A DNA stretch of 64,000 nt from Cellvibrio japonicus Ueda107 (GTDB lineage Bacteria; Pseudomonadota; Gammaproteobacteria; Pseudomonadales; Cellvibrionaceae), in contig NC_010995.1 in NCBI RefSeq assembly GCF_000019225.1, forward strand, positions 2,426,501 through 2,490,500. Direction: 5' to 3'. Below are positions 27,271-36,091 of the stretch, in pieces (positions within the stretch are counted from its first letter, which is position 1; each line of letters starts with the position of its first letter). The notes under the pieces were generated by a model that saw only the letters and a list, made by a program, of their open reading frames with translations, searched no databases and was not told the DNA's origin. A program made the position numbers and the translations under genes.

Positions 27271-28379
27271 TACATCACCGCTTTGGGATAAGACCCCAGC
27301 AATTTGAGATCAGCGCAACGAATGGATACTTCCTTCATGACTTCACTGATCAGGGGATCATCCACATGCCCTACGAAATCAATAAAGAACACATAAGTCC
27401 AGGCTCCGGTGCGCGATGGACGGGTTTCTACACGTGTCAAATCAATACCATGGCGATGGAATGGCTCCAGCAAGTTATGCAAAGCCCCGGGCTCATTGCG
27501 CATGGCGACAACAATGGACGTTTTATCCACACCACTGGACGGTACAGATTGGGCCCCAATAATCAAAAAACGCGTGGAATTATCGGGCTGGTCCTCAATT
27601 TTTTCCGCAATCATTTTCAAGCTATACAACTCAGCAGCCATAGAACCTGCAATAGCGGCGGCATTCCACTCCCCCTTGAGGCGCCTGGCTGCCTCCGCAT
27701 TACTGCTTACCGCAATTCGCTCTGCCTTTGGATAGTTGGAGTCGAGCCACTTGCGACATTGGGCCAGGGATTGGGAGTGGGAATAGATGCGCGAAATACT
27801 GTTGATGTTGGTTACATCAGACACCATCAGATTGTGGTGAATACGCAGCTCAACCTCACCACAGATCTTCAGGTTGGAACCCATAAAATTGTCCAGCGTA
27901 TGGTTCACTACACCTTCTGTAGAATTTTCCACGGGCACAACCCCGTAATTCACCGCACCTGCCTCTACCTCACGGAATACATCGTCGATAGCTGAAAAGG
28001 GGATGACAACTGCCGAATGCCCGAAATGTTTCAACGCTGCCTGCTGGGTAAAGGTACCTTCCGGCCCCAAATAGGCAACCTTAATAGGCTGCTCAAGCGC
28101 CAGGCAAGCTGACATGATTTCGCGAAACAGGCGCGCGATCTCCTCATTGCTGAGAGGACCGCGGTTGCGCTCCATCGCCTTGCGCAACACCTGGGCTTCT
28201 CGCTCGGGGCGATAGAACAGGATACTGGTATCGCTGGGCAAATTGGCTTTTTTAACCTCAGCCACCTGCTGGGCACATTCAGCGCGGGCGCTAATCAGGC
28301 GACCGATTTCCTCATCGATCGCATCAATTTGATCGCGCAACGCCAACAGCTTTTCCGCTTCAGTTTTTTCGGTGGACAT
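27270..28379 (-). CDS. pheA: Bifunctional chorismate mutase / prephenate dehydratase (P-protein)
   Basis: Converts chorismate to prephenate and then phenylpyruvate for phenylalanine. 369 residues: a helical AroQ mutase at about 5-95 (LRDQIDAIDEEIGRLISARAE, split here), a dehydratase domain beginning VAYLGPEGTFTQQAA with the TTR-type motif NSTRFLIIG, and a C-terminal ACT domain (VVAMRNEPGALHNLL...ESRPSRTGAWTYVFF-like, here ETRPSRTGAW) for phenylalanine feedback. It lies 40 nt after gyrA and is coupled to tyrA. The serC and hisC genes found around pheA in Pseudomonas are absent. Confidence 0.96.
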   Translation of the reverse strand: MSTEKTEAEKLLALRDQIDAIDEEIGRLISARAECAQQVAEVKKANLPSDTSILFYRPEREAQVLRKAMERNRGPLSNEEIARLFREIMSACLALEQPIKVAYLGPEGTFTQQAALKHFGHSAVVIPFSAIDDVFREVEAGAVNYGVVPVENSTEGVVNHTLDNFMGSNLKICGEVELRIHHNLMVSDVTNINSISRIYSHSQSLAQCRKWLDSNYPKAERIAVSSNAEAARRLKGEWNAAAIAGSMAAELYSLKMIAEKIEDQPDNSTRFLIIGAQSVPSSGVDKTSIVVAMRNEPGALHNLLEPFHRHGIDLTRVETRPSRTGAWTYVFFIDFVGHVDDPLISEVMKEVSIRCADLKLLGSYPKAVM

Positions 28380-28419
28380 GATGGAACCAGTGTTAATCGT
28401 AAAACGTTTTTACCAACGA

Positions 28420-31071
28420 CTAGTCGTCAGCGGTCTCGTTATTCTGGCTATCGGCCTGGGCATCCAGGTCAATATCAGATTCATCAGAGATTTCGACATC
28501 CCCCTCTTCCGCATTGGCGAGTTCGCGCTTGGCGTTTTCGTCAGCACTTTCTTCAATGCGCTCAATACCCTGCATGCGCTCACCGTCTTTGAGCTTGATG
28601 AGGCGCACGCCCTGGGTATTACGGCTAAGCAGGGAGACCTCATCTACACGGGTGCGTACCATGGTGCCCTGATCAGAGATCAACATGATCTCTTCACCAT
28701 CAAATACCTGCACCGCACCCACTAACTCACCATTGCGATCCGTGGTTTGCATACCGATAACACCCTGCGAACCACGACCTTTGGCGGGGAACTCATCTAC
28801 CGGGGTGCGCTTGCCATAACCATTTTCACTGACAGTCAGTACCTGCCCTCCCGCCAGCGGAATCACCATGCCGACAATAAATTGGCCTTCGGCAATCCGT
28901 ATACCGCGCACACCGCGCGAGCTACGGCCCATGGCGCGAACCTGGCTTTCACGGAAACGCGCTGCCTTGCCGCTGCTGGAGAAGAGGATAACATCGCAAG
29001 CGCCGTTGGTAACGGCAGTACCTACCAGGGTGTCACCCTCATCCAGCTCAATAGCGCGCTTGCCATTGGCACGCAGGCTCTGGAACTCGGTCAATACCGT
29101 TTTCTTCACAGTTCCCTTGCGGGTTGCCATAAAGATAAAGTGGTCATTATCGTAGGATTTTACCGGCAGGATCGAGGTAATACGCTCGCCCTCTTCCAGC
29201 GGCAAGAGGTTTACCACAGGGCGACCACGGGATTGGCGGCCCGCCTCGGGAATCATATAAACCTTAAGGGAATAGACCTTACCCACGCTGGTAAAACACA
29301 GGATAGTGTCATGGGTACTGGCGATCAGCAGGTGCTCAACAAAGTCTTCGTCTTTGACGGCTGTGGCTGATTTACCCATTCCACCGCGACGCTGTGCCTG
29401 GTAATCGGCCAACGGCTGGCTCTTGGCATAACCGCCATGGGAAATAGTCACCACACGATCTTCGACCGCAATCAGGTCTTCGGTGGTCAAATCCAGGCTG
29501 GAGGCAATAATTTCTGTGCGGCGGGCATCGCCGAAATCGGCAATGACCTGCTCAAGCTCTGCGCGAATCACTTCCATCAGGCGAATCGCATTGCCGAGAA
29601 TTTCCAGGTATTCGGCAATTTCTTTGATCTTGTCATCGTACTCGGCCAGCAGCTTGTCGTGCTCCATGCCGGTTAAACGGTGCAGGCGCAAATCGAGAAT
29701 GGCCTGCGCTTGCGCCGCCGACAAATAATAGCGTCCGTCGATAACACCGTAATTGCCTTCCAGATCTTCCGGGCGGCAGGCGTTATCGCCCGCGCGCTCC
29801 AAAAATGGCAACACAGAATCGGCGGCCCAACCGCGCGCTTGCAGCGATTCCTTTGCCTCAGCAGGTGAAGGCGAGCGTTTAATCAGTTCAATCACCTCAT
29901 CGATATTGGCGATGGCAACCGCCAGCCCTTCGAGAATATGGCCGCGCTCGCGCGCTTTGCGCAGCAGGTACACCGTGCGGCGAGTTACCACTTCGCGACG
30001 GTGGCGAATAAACGCCTCCAGCATGTCTTTCAGGTTGAGTAGCTTAGGCTGGCCGTCATCCAGCGCAACCATGTTGACGCCGAAGGTGGTTTGCAATTGC
30101 GTTTGGGCAAACAGGTTGTTTAACAGAACATCGCCCGACTCGGTTTTCTTAACTTCGATAACAATGCGCATGCCGTCTTTGTCAGACTCGTCACGCAGCT
30201 CACTAATACCTTCAACCTTTTTCTCTTTGACCAGCTCGGCAATGCGCTCAATCAGGCGCGCCTTGTTAATCTGATAGGGGATTTCAGTAACGATAATGGT
30301 TTCACGGCCAGTCTTTGCATCGGTCTCAATCTCGGCTTTAGCACGCATTACCACACGACCACGGCCAGTGCGGTACGCTTCCACAATACCCGCACGGCCA
30401 TTGATGATGGCGCCAGTCGGGAAATCAGGCCCCGGGATATACTCCATCAACTCATCGATAGTGATATCGGGATTGTCGACCATCGCCAGGCAACCGCGCA
30501 CCACCTCACCCAGGTTGTGGGGCGGAATATTGGTCGCCATACCCACGGCAATCCCCGAGGAACCATTGACCAGCAGGTTGGGGATACGGGTGGGCAATAC
30601 CGCAGGGATCTGCTCTGTACCATCGTAGTTGGGTACAAAATCAACGGTTTCCTTGTCCAGGTCCGCCATCAGGTCATGGGCGATCTTGGCCATACGGATT
30701 TCGGTATAACGCATGGCTGCCGCATTGTCGCCATCGATAGAACCGAAGTTACCCTGGCCATCCACCAGCATATAGCGCAAGGAGAAAGGCTGGGCCATGC
30801 GCACAATGGTGTCGTAGACGGCAGAGTCACCGTGCGGGTGGTATTTACCGATCACATCACCGACCACACGGGCAGATTTCTTGTAGGGTTTGTTCCAGTC
30901 GTTATTCAGTTCGCTCATGGCGAACAGCACACGCCGGTGAACCGGCTTAAGGCCATCGCGGACATCGGGCAGTGCACGACCGACGATTACGCTCATGGCG
31001 TAGTCGAGATAGGATTGTTTTAATTCGTCTTCGATACTGACCGGTAAAATTTCTTTGGCTAAATCACTCAT
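28420..31071 (-). CDS. gyrA: DNA gyrase subunit A
   Basis: Breakage-reunion subunit of gyrase, introducing negative supercoils with GyrB. 883 residues. The N-terminal region has VGRALPDVRDGLKPVHRR. The quinolone-resistance region reads HPHGDSAVYDT with Ser83 and Asp87, the sensitive-type residues. The catalytic Tyr is in AAMRYTE. The C-terminal domain has six beta-pinwheel blades and a GyrA-box-like QRRGGMG, where the usual Lys is Met. The tail is acidic. It is the first gene of the gyrA-pheA-tyrA string. Confidence 0.98.
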   Translation of the reverse strand: MSDLAKEILPVSIEDELKQSYLDYAMSVIVGRALPDVRDGLKPVHRRVLFAMSELNNDWNKPYKKSARVVGDVIGKYHPHGDSAVYDTIVRMAQPFSLRYMLVDGQGNFGSIDGDNAAAMRYTEIRMAKIAHDLMADLDKETVDFVPNYDGTEQIPAVLPTRIPNLLVNGSSGIAVGMATNIPPHNLGEVVRGCLAMVDNPDITIDELMEYIPGPDFPTGAIINGRAGIVEAYRTGRGRVVMRAKAEIETDAKTGRETIIVTEIPYQINKARLIERIAELVKEKKVEGISELRDESDKDGMRIVIEVKKTESGDVLLNNLFAQTQLQTTFGVNMVALDDGQPKLLNLKDMLEAFIRHRREVVTRRTVYLLRKARERGHILEGLAVAIANIDEVIELIKRSPSPAEAKESLQARGWAADSVLPFLERAGDNACRPEDLEGNYGVIDGRYYLSAAQAQAILDLRLHRLTGMEHDKLLAEYDDKIKEIAEYLEILGNAIRLMEVIRAELEQVIADFGDARRTEIIASSLDLTTEDLIAVEDRVVTISHGGYAKSQPLADYQAQRRGGMGKSATAVKDEDFVEHLLIASTHDTILCFTSVGKVYSLKVYMIPEAGRQSRGRPVVNLLPLEEGERITSILPVKSYDNDHFIFMATRKGTVKKTVLTEFQSLRANGKRAIELDEGDTLVGTAVTNGACDVILFSSSGKAARFRESQVRAMGRSSRGVRGIRIAEGQFIVGMVIPLAGGQVLTVSENGYGKRTPVDEFPAKGRGSQGVIGMQTTDRNGELVGAVQVFDGEEIMLISDQGTMVRTRVDEVSLLSRNTQGVRLIKLKDGERMQGIERIEESADENAKRELANAEEGDVEISDESDIDLDAQADSQNNETADD

Positions 31072-31383
31072 GGACTAGCAATTTCCTTCATTTTTATGGG
31101 CGACAACGCAGGACGGGATTACCCTGATCAAACCCTGTACAGGTGACAACATACACAGACAGGGCTCGAACACAAAGCCGCGGATCTTACCATAAAAACA
31201 AGAAGATAAGGCCAAAAAAGCGTTTTAGGCCATGGCCCGGATGACAAGCGCAGATAAAAGGCAAAACTATGGCGCGATAGACATTCATTAACCCTTGCAA
31301 TAGATCATCCGAAGCGCAAGGAAGCCCCGATAACCAAGGGCTTGGGTTATACTCGCCGCCCCCAACTGCATTCCGGACAGGCT
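31072..31383. other. Divergent intergenic region between gyrA and mtaD
   Basis: 312 bases with no gene. A -10-like TAAGAT for gyrA lies on the minus strand (31184-31189), and TATACT for mtaD lies on the plus strand (31348-31353). Neither has a clear -35. No terminator or RNA gene is seen. Confidence 0.5.
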
Positions 31384-32727
31384 ATGACCCAGGCATCCCC
31401 GACATCTGCACCGCAAGAAATAGACCTCTTGATTAATGCCGGCTGGATTCTCCCTATAGTGCCTGCGAATACCCTGCTCGAGCACTGCGCCCTGGCCATC
31501 CATGGTGGCAGGATTATCGCACTGGTTCCGCAACAGGAGGCCGCCAAACGCTTTGAGCCTCGCCAGACCATTCATTTAAGCAACCATCTGTTGATGCCCG
31601 GCCTGGTCAATGCCCACGGCCATGCGGCAATGAGCCTATTGCGTGGCTTCGCCGACGACCAGCCACTACACACCTGGCTGAATGACTATATATGGCCTGC
31701 TGAAGGACGTTGGGTTAGCGAAGACTTCGTCAAGGACGGCACCGAACTGGCTATCGCAGAAATGATTCGCAGTGGCACCACCTGCTTCGCGGACATGTAC
31801 TTCTACCCCGAGCAGGCAGCCCAAGCTTGTGCAGAAGCCCATATCCGCGCGCAGTTGGCGTTTCCCATCCTCGATTTTCCCACCGCCTGGGGAATCGGCC
31901 CGGATGAGTACCTGCACAAGGGCCTTGGCCTGCACGATAACCTGCGCGGCAGTTCATTGCTGCACGTTGCTTTCGGCCCCCATGCCCCCTACACCGTTTC
32001 CGATGCCCCCCTGCAAAAGATTGCCGTACTCTCCCAGGAAATGGATATGCCTGTTCATATCCACCTGCACGAAACCGCGCAGGAGGTGGCAGAGTCCCTG
32101 GATAAATTTGGCTGCCGCCCCAGCCAGCGACTGATGGACCTGGGTTTGCTATCACCCCTTACCCAATGCGTGCATATGACCCAGGTTGACGAACAGGATA
32201 TAGGGCTCCTGCAACAGAGCGGCGCCAGTGTAATCCATTGTCCGGAATCCAATTTAAAACTGGCCAGCGGCTTCTGTCCGGTAGAGAGTCTATTGAAGGC
32301 AGACATCAATGTCGCCCTGGGCACCGATGGGGCCGCCAGCAACAATGACCTGGATCTGTTCAGTGAATTGCGCAGTGCAGCCCTGTTGGCCAAGGCAGTC
32401 GCCGGCGATGCCGCCGCACTCAATGCCCATGCCGCCCTGCGCATGGCCACCCTGAATGGCGCCAGGGCACTGGGGCTGGATGAAAAGATCGGCAGCCTTG
32501 AGCCGGGAAAGTCAGCGGATGTGATTGCGATTGATATGGGCGACCTGGAGCTGCAACCGCTCTACAATCCAGTGTCCCAGCTGGTCTACACCCATGTCGG
32601 GCAACGCGTCAGCCACGCCTGGGTTGCAGGCAAGGCACTGCTGGCTGATCGCCAGCTACAAACCCTGAATGAGCGTGAATTGCTTGGCAAAGCCAAGTGG
32701 TGGCGCAAGCAAATTGCCAATCGCTAG
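31384..32727 (+). CDS. mtaD: 5-methylthioadenosine / S-adenosylhomocysteine deaminase
   Basis: A zinc amidohydrolase that deaminates methylthioadenosine or SAH to the inosine forms, salvaging purine and methionine. 447 residues. Metal and catalytic motifs are NAHGHAAMS (HxH), VHIHLHETAQE, IHCPESNLKL and LGTDGAASNNDLD. ATG 31384 is preceded by GGACAGG; a GTG-type codon at 31342 is less likely. ubiG starts 32 nt downstream on the same strand, as in Pseudomonas. Confidence 0.94.
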   Translation: MTQASPTSAPQEIDLLINAGWILPIVPANTLLEHCALAIHGGRIIALVPQQEAAKRFEPRQTIHLSNHLLMPGLVNAHGHAAMSLLRGFADDQPLHTWLNDYIWPAEGRWVSEDFVKDGTELAIAEMIRSGTTCFADMYFYPEQAAQACAEAHIRAQLAFPILDFPTAWGIGPDEYLHKGLGLHDNLRGSSLLHVAFGPHAPYTVSDAPLQKIAVLSQEMDMPVHIHLHETAQEVAESLDKFGCRPSQRLMDLGLLSPLTQCVHMTQVDEQDIGLLQQSGASVIHCPESNLKLASGFCPVESLLKADINVALGTDGAASNNDLDLFSELRSAALLAKAVAGDAAALNAHAALRMATLNGARALGLDEKIGSLEPGKSADVIAIDMGDLELQPLYNPVSQLVYTHVGQRVSHAWVAGKALLADRQLQTLNERELLGKAKWWRKQIANR

Positions 32728-32759
32728 TCCCCCGGTATTTACCTGACGAGGAAAACAAC

Positions 32760-33482
32760 ATGAGTACAAGCCACAGCGCCAACGTTGATGCAGCAGAAAT
32801 TGCCAAATTCGAAGCCCTGGCGAGTCGCTGGTGGGATAGAAACAGCGAGTTCAAGCCCTTGCATGACATCAATCCACTGCGCGCCAACTTTATCGACCAG
32901 CGCTCTCCGGTCGCCGGCAGGCAACTTCTGGATGTCGGCTGTGGCGGCGGCATATTGGCGGAGTCCCTGGCCCAGCGTGGCGCCACGGTAACAGGCATTG
33001 ATATGGGCGCAGCACCACTGGCCGTAGCGCGCTTACATGCCCTCGAAAGTGGTGTGGAACTGACCTACGAACAAACCACAGCAGAAGCCAAAGCCGCACA
33101 AATGCCCTGTGCCTTCGATATTGTCACCTGCCTGGAAATGCTGGAGCATGTCCCCGACCCTGCCTCTGTTATCAAGGCCTGTGCAGACTTGGTGAAATCT
33201 GGTGGTGATGTCTATTTCTCAACCATTAATCGCAATCCTAAAGCCTATGCCTTTGCCATTGTGGGTGCAGAATATGTTTTGAAATTGCTTCCCAAGGGCA
33301 CCCATGAATACGCGAAATTTATTCGTCCGTCGGAACTGGCCCAGTGGTTGCGCGCCGCCGGACTGGAACTGCAGGCCATCACAGGGATGACCTATAACCC
33401 GCTCACCAAACACTACAGGTTAAACCCCCATGATGTGAGCGTGAACTATCTGGTACACGCCAAAAAAGTGAGCGAGCAGTAA
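32760..33482 (+). CDS. ubiG: Ubiquinone biosynthesis O-methyltransferase
   Basis: Performs both SAM-dependent O-methylations in ubiquinone synthesis, at the membrane. 240 residues with the SAM site LLDVGCGGGILAES and the family start EIAKFEALASRWWDRNSEFKPLHDIN (broken at residue ~29 here). The motif STINRNPKAYAFAIVGAEY follows. ATG 32760 has a good site (GACGAGG). The stop codon abuts the start of the next gene. Confidence 0.96.
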   Translation: MSTSHSANVDAAEIAKFEALASRWWDRNSEFKPLHDINPLRANFIDQRSPVAGRQLLDVGCGGGILAESLAQRGATVTGIDMGAAPLAVARLHALESGVELTYEQTTAEAKAAQMPCAFDIVTCLEMLEHVPDPASVIKACADLVKSGGDVYFSTINRNPKAYAFAIVGAEYVLKLLPKGTHEYAKFIRPSELAQWLRAAGLELQAITGMTYNPLTKHYRLNPHDVSVNYLVHAKKVSEQ

Positions 33483-34160
33483 ATGAAAATGAACAAGCTG
33501 CCTTTGCGCGCCGTGATGTTTGACCTGGACGGTACACTGCTCGATACAGCCCCGGATTTTGTGGTGGTCGTTAATCAGTTACTGCTTGAACAGCAGCGAC
33601 CTGTGCTGCCCGATGCCACAATTCGCGCGGGCGTCTCCAATGGCTCCAAAGCACTTATCAGGCTTGCCTTTGGTATCGACGAATCCAATACTGATTTTGA
33701 GCCTTTGCGCCAACGCTTGCTGACGCTTTATCTGCAACACATAGCAGTTCACACCAAACCCTTCCCCGGTATTGAGCCTCTTCTTGAAAAAATTGCCGAA
33801 CACCAACTGGCCTGGGGAATTGCAACCAACAAACCCGAGGCTTATACCACACCGCTGATGGATGCGTTGAATATCCGCCCCGCTCCCGCCAGTGTTATTT
33901 GCCCAGAGCATGTCCAACGCAGTAAACCAGACCCCGAGTCGATGTTCCTGGCGGGGAAGCATTTAGGATGCGAACCGCAACAAATCATTTTTATTGGCGA
34001 TCACAAGCGCGATATCGACTGCGGCAGGGATGCAGGCAGCATCACCATTGCCGCTGCCTATGGCTATGTCGATGAAGGCGATGATCCCACCCAATGGAAT
34101 GCGGATTACTGCGTAAACCATGCTGATGAAATCTGGCCAATTATCCAGCAATACCTTTGA
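33483..34160 (+). CDS. mupP: HAD-family phosphatase (MupP / Gph type)
   Basis: A cytoplasmic haloacid dehalogenase phosphatase of 225 residues. Motif I is MFDLDGTLLDT, the Lys motif is RSKPDPE, and motif IV is FIGDHKRDIDCGRDAG. It sits directly after ubiG and before yciK. In Pseudomonas the gene in this position is mupP, which dephosphorylates N-acetylmuramic acid 6-phosphate in cell-wall recycling. Sequence alone cannot separate that from phosphoglycolate phosphatase (gph). The gene begins at ATG 33483 with no spacing after ubiG, so the pair is coupled. Confidence 0.8.
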   Translation: MKMNKLPLRAVMFDLDGTLLDTAPDFVVVVNQLLLEQQRPVLPDATIRAGVSNGSKALIRLAFGIDESNTDFEPLRQRLLTLYLQHIAVHTKPFPGIEPLLEKIAEHQLAWGIATNKPEAYTTPLMDALNIRPAPASVICPEHVQRSKPDPESMFLAGKHLGCEPQQIIFIGDHKRDIDCGRDAGSITIAAAYGYVDEGDDPTQWNADYCVNHADEIWPIIQQYL

Positions 34161-34200
34161 TCGCAGGCCATCGGCACCAACACTGATTGAGATTTCTGTT

Positions 34201-34968
34201 ATGCAACCTGTCCCCCTGCAATTGCCCGAAGGCTTTGCGCTCACCGCCGAATCCCTTTCACAAAAAGTTATCCTGGTTACCGGCGCCGGCGATGGTATCG
34301 GCAAAGTCGCCGCGACAACCTTTGCCCGCTGCGGAGCGACGGTCATACTCGCTGGCCGCACACTTGGTAAATTGGAACAGGTCTACGACAACATAGAATC
34401 TGCCGGACATCCACAAGCCGCGCTATTCCCGATCAATTTCGAACATGCCGTAGAGCAGGATTACGATGCGCTGTGCAATGCGCTCTTCGATACCTTCGGC
34501 CGACTGGATGGCATATTGCACAATGCTGCCGACCTGGGCGAGCGTACCCCCATCAGTAATTATTCTCTTGGTGCCTGGCAGCGCTGTATGCAGGTTAATG
34601 TCAACGCGCCCTTTATGCTAACCCGCGCCTTATTGCCATTACTGGAAAAATCCCCTTCAGCCAGCGTGTTATTCACCAGCTCCAGTGTGGCCTTTAACGG
34701 ACGTGCGTATTGGGGTGGATATGCTGCATCAAAAGCGGCCCAGGAAAACCTGATGCAAACCCTGGCGGACGAGCATGAAGGTATTAGCAGGATTCGCTTT
34801 AACAGCATTAACCCCGGCGGTACCCGCACTCGCATGCGGGCCAAGGCCTATCCGGCAGAAGACCCAACCAGCATCAAAGCACCTGATGCATTAATGCCAG
34901 CCTATGTCTATTTATTAGGAGATCAATCAGCGGGAACGAGTGGAGTATCCTTCCAGTACAGGGCGTAA
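34201..34968 (+). CDS. yciK: YciK-family short-chain dehydrogenase
   Basis: An SDR oxidoreductase of 255 residues with no firmly known substrate. The cofactor motif is VTGAGDGIGKVAA, the structural Asn is in LHNAADL, and the catalytic set is SSSVAFNGRAYWGGYAASKAA (Ser, Tyr and Lys). The C-terminus ends GVSFQYRA. I start at ATG 34201; earlier in-frame starts would overlap mupP. It is the last gene of the mtaD-ubiG-mupP-yciK string, followed by a terminator. Confidence 0.92.
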   Translation: MQPVPLQLPEGFALTAESLSQKVILVTGAGDGIGKVAATTFARCGATVILAGRTLGKLEQVYDNIESAGHPQAALFPINFEHAVEQDYDALCNALFDTFGRLDGILHNAADLGERTPISNYSLGAWQRCMQVNVNAPFMLTRALLPLLEKSPSASVLFTSSSVAFNGRAYWGGYAASKAAQENLMQTLADEHEGISRIRFNSINPGGTRTRMRAKAYPAEDPTSIKAPDALMPAYVYLLGDQSAGTSGVSFQYRA

Positions 34969-35013
34969 ACACCAAAAGGACTATCAAGAAAACAAAGGGG
35001 CCATCAGGAAAAG

Positions 35014-35041
35014 AAAAAGAGTGGCTACGAACCACTCTTTT
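35014..35041. terminator. Bidirectional terminator between yciK and the DUF2802 gene
   Basis: Stem AAAGAGTGG / CCACTCTTT with a 7-nt loop and flanking A and T runs. It overlaps the 3' end of the minus-strand gene. Confidence 0.85.
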
Positions 35042-35429
35042 GCATCACTTCCAACAACGACGCTTCGGCGCGAGACAGGCCACAACGGCGCGCCACCTCG
35101 TCTGCATCCAACCCCAGTTTAAAAAGCTGGGCTGCCTGGGCATAAGGCTGGAACTCTTCATCCTGATAATAATCAGGTTTTTCCGTTTTGGGTTGGGCCT
35201 CGGTAACCTGAAGGCGTTTCTCCATTGCCAACAGGCGCTGCCCCATTCCCACCGAACCGCTGCTGGATGCGGCTACCTCACGGGTTAAACGCTGGAGCAA
35301 TCGCTCTGTCTCATGGGCTTGATGGCGCACCTGCTTTACACAGTAGAGTGCCAGCAGCAATGCCAGCAAGCTCAGCGCCAAACATCCCAGCAAACTCCAC
35401 TCCAGCAAACCCCATGCCTGTATTGTCAT
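35025..35429 (-). CDS. DUF2802 membrane-anchored protein of the chemotaxis cluster
   Basis: 134 residues from ATG 35429. One N-terminal membrane helix (LLGCLALSLLALLLALYCV) is followed by a coiled-coil stretch and a C-terminal helix-turn-helix-like end (DADEVARRCGLSRAEASLLEVM). It is conserved as the last gene of the che-mot cluster in Pseudomonas (PA1465 position) and Cellvibrio-type genomes. Its function is unknown, and a role in swimming or chemotaxis is inferred from position. Its start overlaps the 3' region of cheW closely. Confidence 0.85.
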   Translation of the reverse strand: MTIQAWGLLEWSLLGCLALSLLALLLALYCVKQVRHQAHETERLLQRLTREVAASSSGSVGMGQRLLAMEKRLQVTEAQPKTEKPDYYQDEEFQPYAQAAQLFKLGLDADEVARRCGLSRAEASLLEVMQKSGS

Positions 35430-35445
35430 GACCACTGTAACTAAC

Positions 35446-35934
35446 TCAGATATCTTCCAACTCTGACCATTCTTCACTGGTCAGCAGTTTGTTGAGGTCA
35501 ATCAGAATCAACAATTCATTGTTCTTGTGGCAGACCCCCTGGATAAATTTGGCACTTTCCTCATTGCCAACATTAGGCGCCATTTCAATTTCGGATTGGC
35601 GCAGGTAAACCACCTCCGCCACACTGTCTACCAGAATACCGATGACGTGGCGATCCGTTTCAATAATAACGATGCGGGTATTATCGGTAACCTCGCCACT
35701 GGGCAGGTTGAAGCGATGGCGGGTATCAATAACCGTGACAACGTTACCGCGCAGGTTAATAATCCCCAGTACATAAGACGGTGCACCAGGTACTGGAGCA
35801 ATTTCTGAGTAGCGCAAAACCTCTTGCACCTGCATCACATTGATACCGTAAGTTTCACCATCCAGGCGGAAAGTAACCCACTGGAGTACGGGATCATCAG
35901 TTGTTGTTTTATTGTTTGCGATATCTTTGGCCAT
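35446..35934 (-). CDS. cheW: Chemotaxis adaptor CheW
   Basis: Couples CheA to the methyl-accepting receptors at the pole. 162 residues, one CheW/SH3-like domain: QWVTFRLDGETYGINVMQVQEVLRY then NLRGNVVTVIDTRHRFNL (each strand part of the receptor and CheA interface) and a C-terminal LIDLNKLLTSEEW. It belongs to the 35-50 kb flagellar and chemotaxis cluster. Confidence 0.95.
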   Translation of the reverse strand: MAKDIANNKTTTDDPVLQWVTFRLDGETYGINVMQVQEVLRYSEIAPVPGAPSYVLGIINLRGNVVTVIDTRHRFNLPSGEVTDNTRIVIIETDRHVIGILVDSVAEVVYLRQSEIEMAPNVGNEESAKFIQGVCHKNNELLILIDLNKLLTSEEWSELEDI

Positions 35935-36091
35935 GCTCGGTATCCTCTAGGCCCCTGCCCGGGGGCGACACTTAAAACGGGCATCATCAGCTAAAACAGG
36001 CACATAAGCCAGGCAATGCTGGCACTGTAATTTTCAGACTTACTAACTATAGCCAAGCGATGCGCTACCGCCAGCCAGTATTGCTGGTGAC

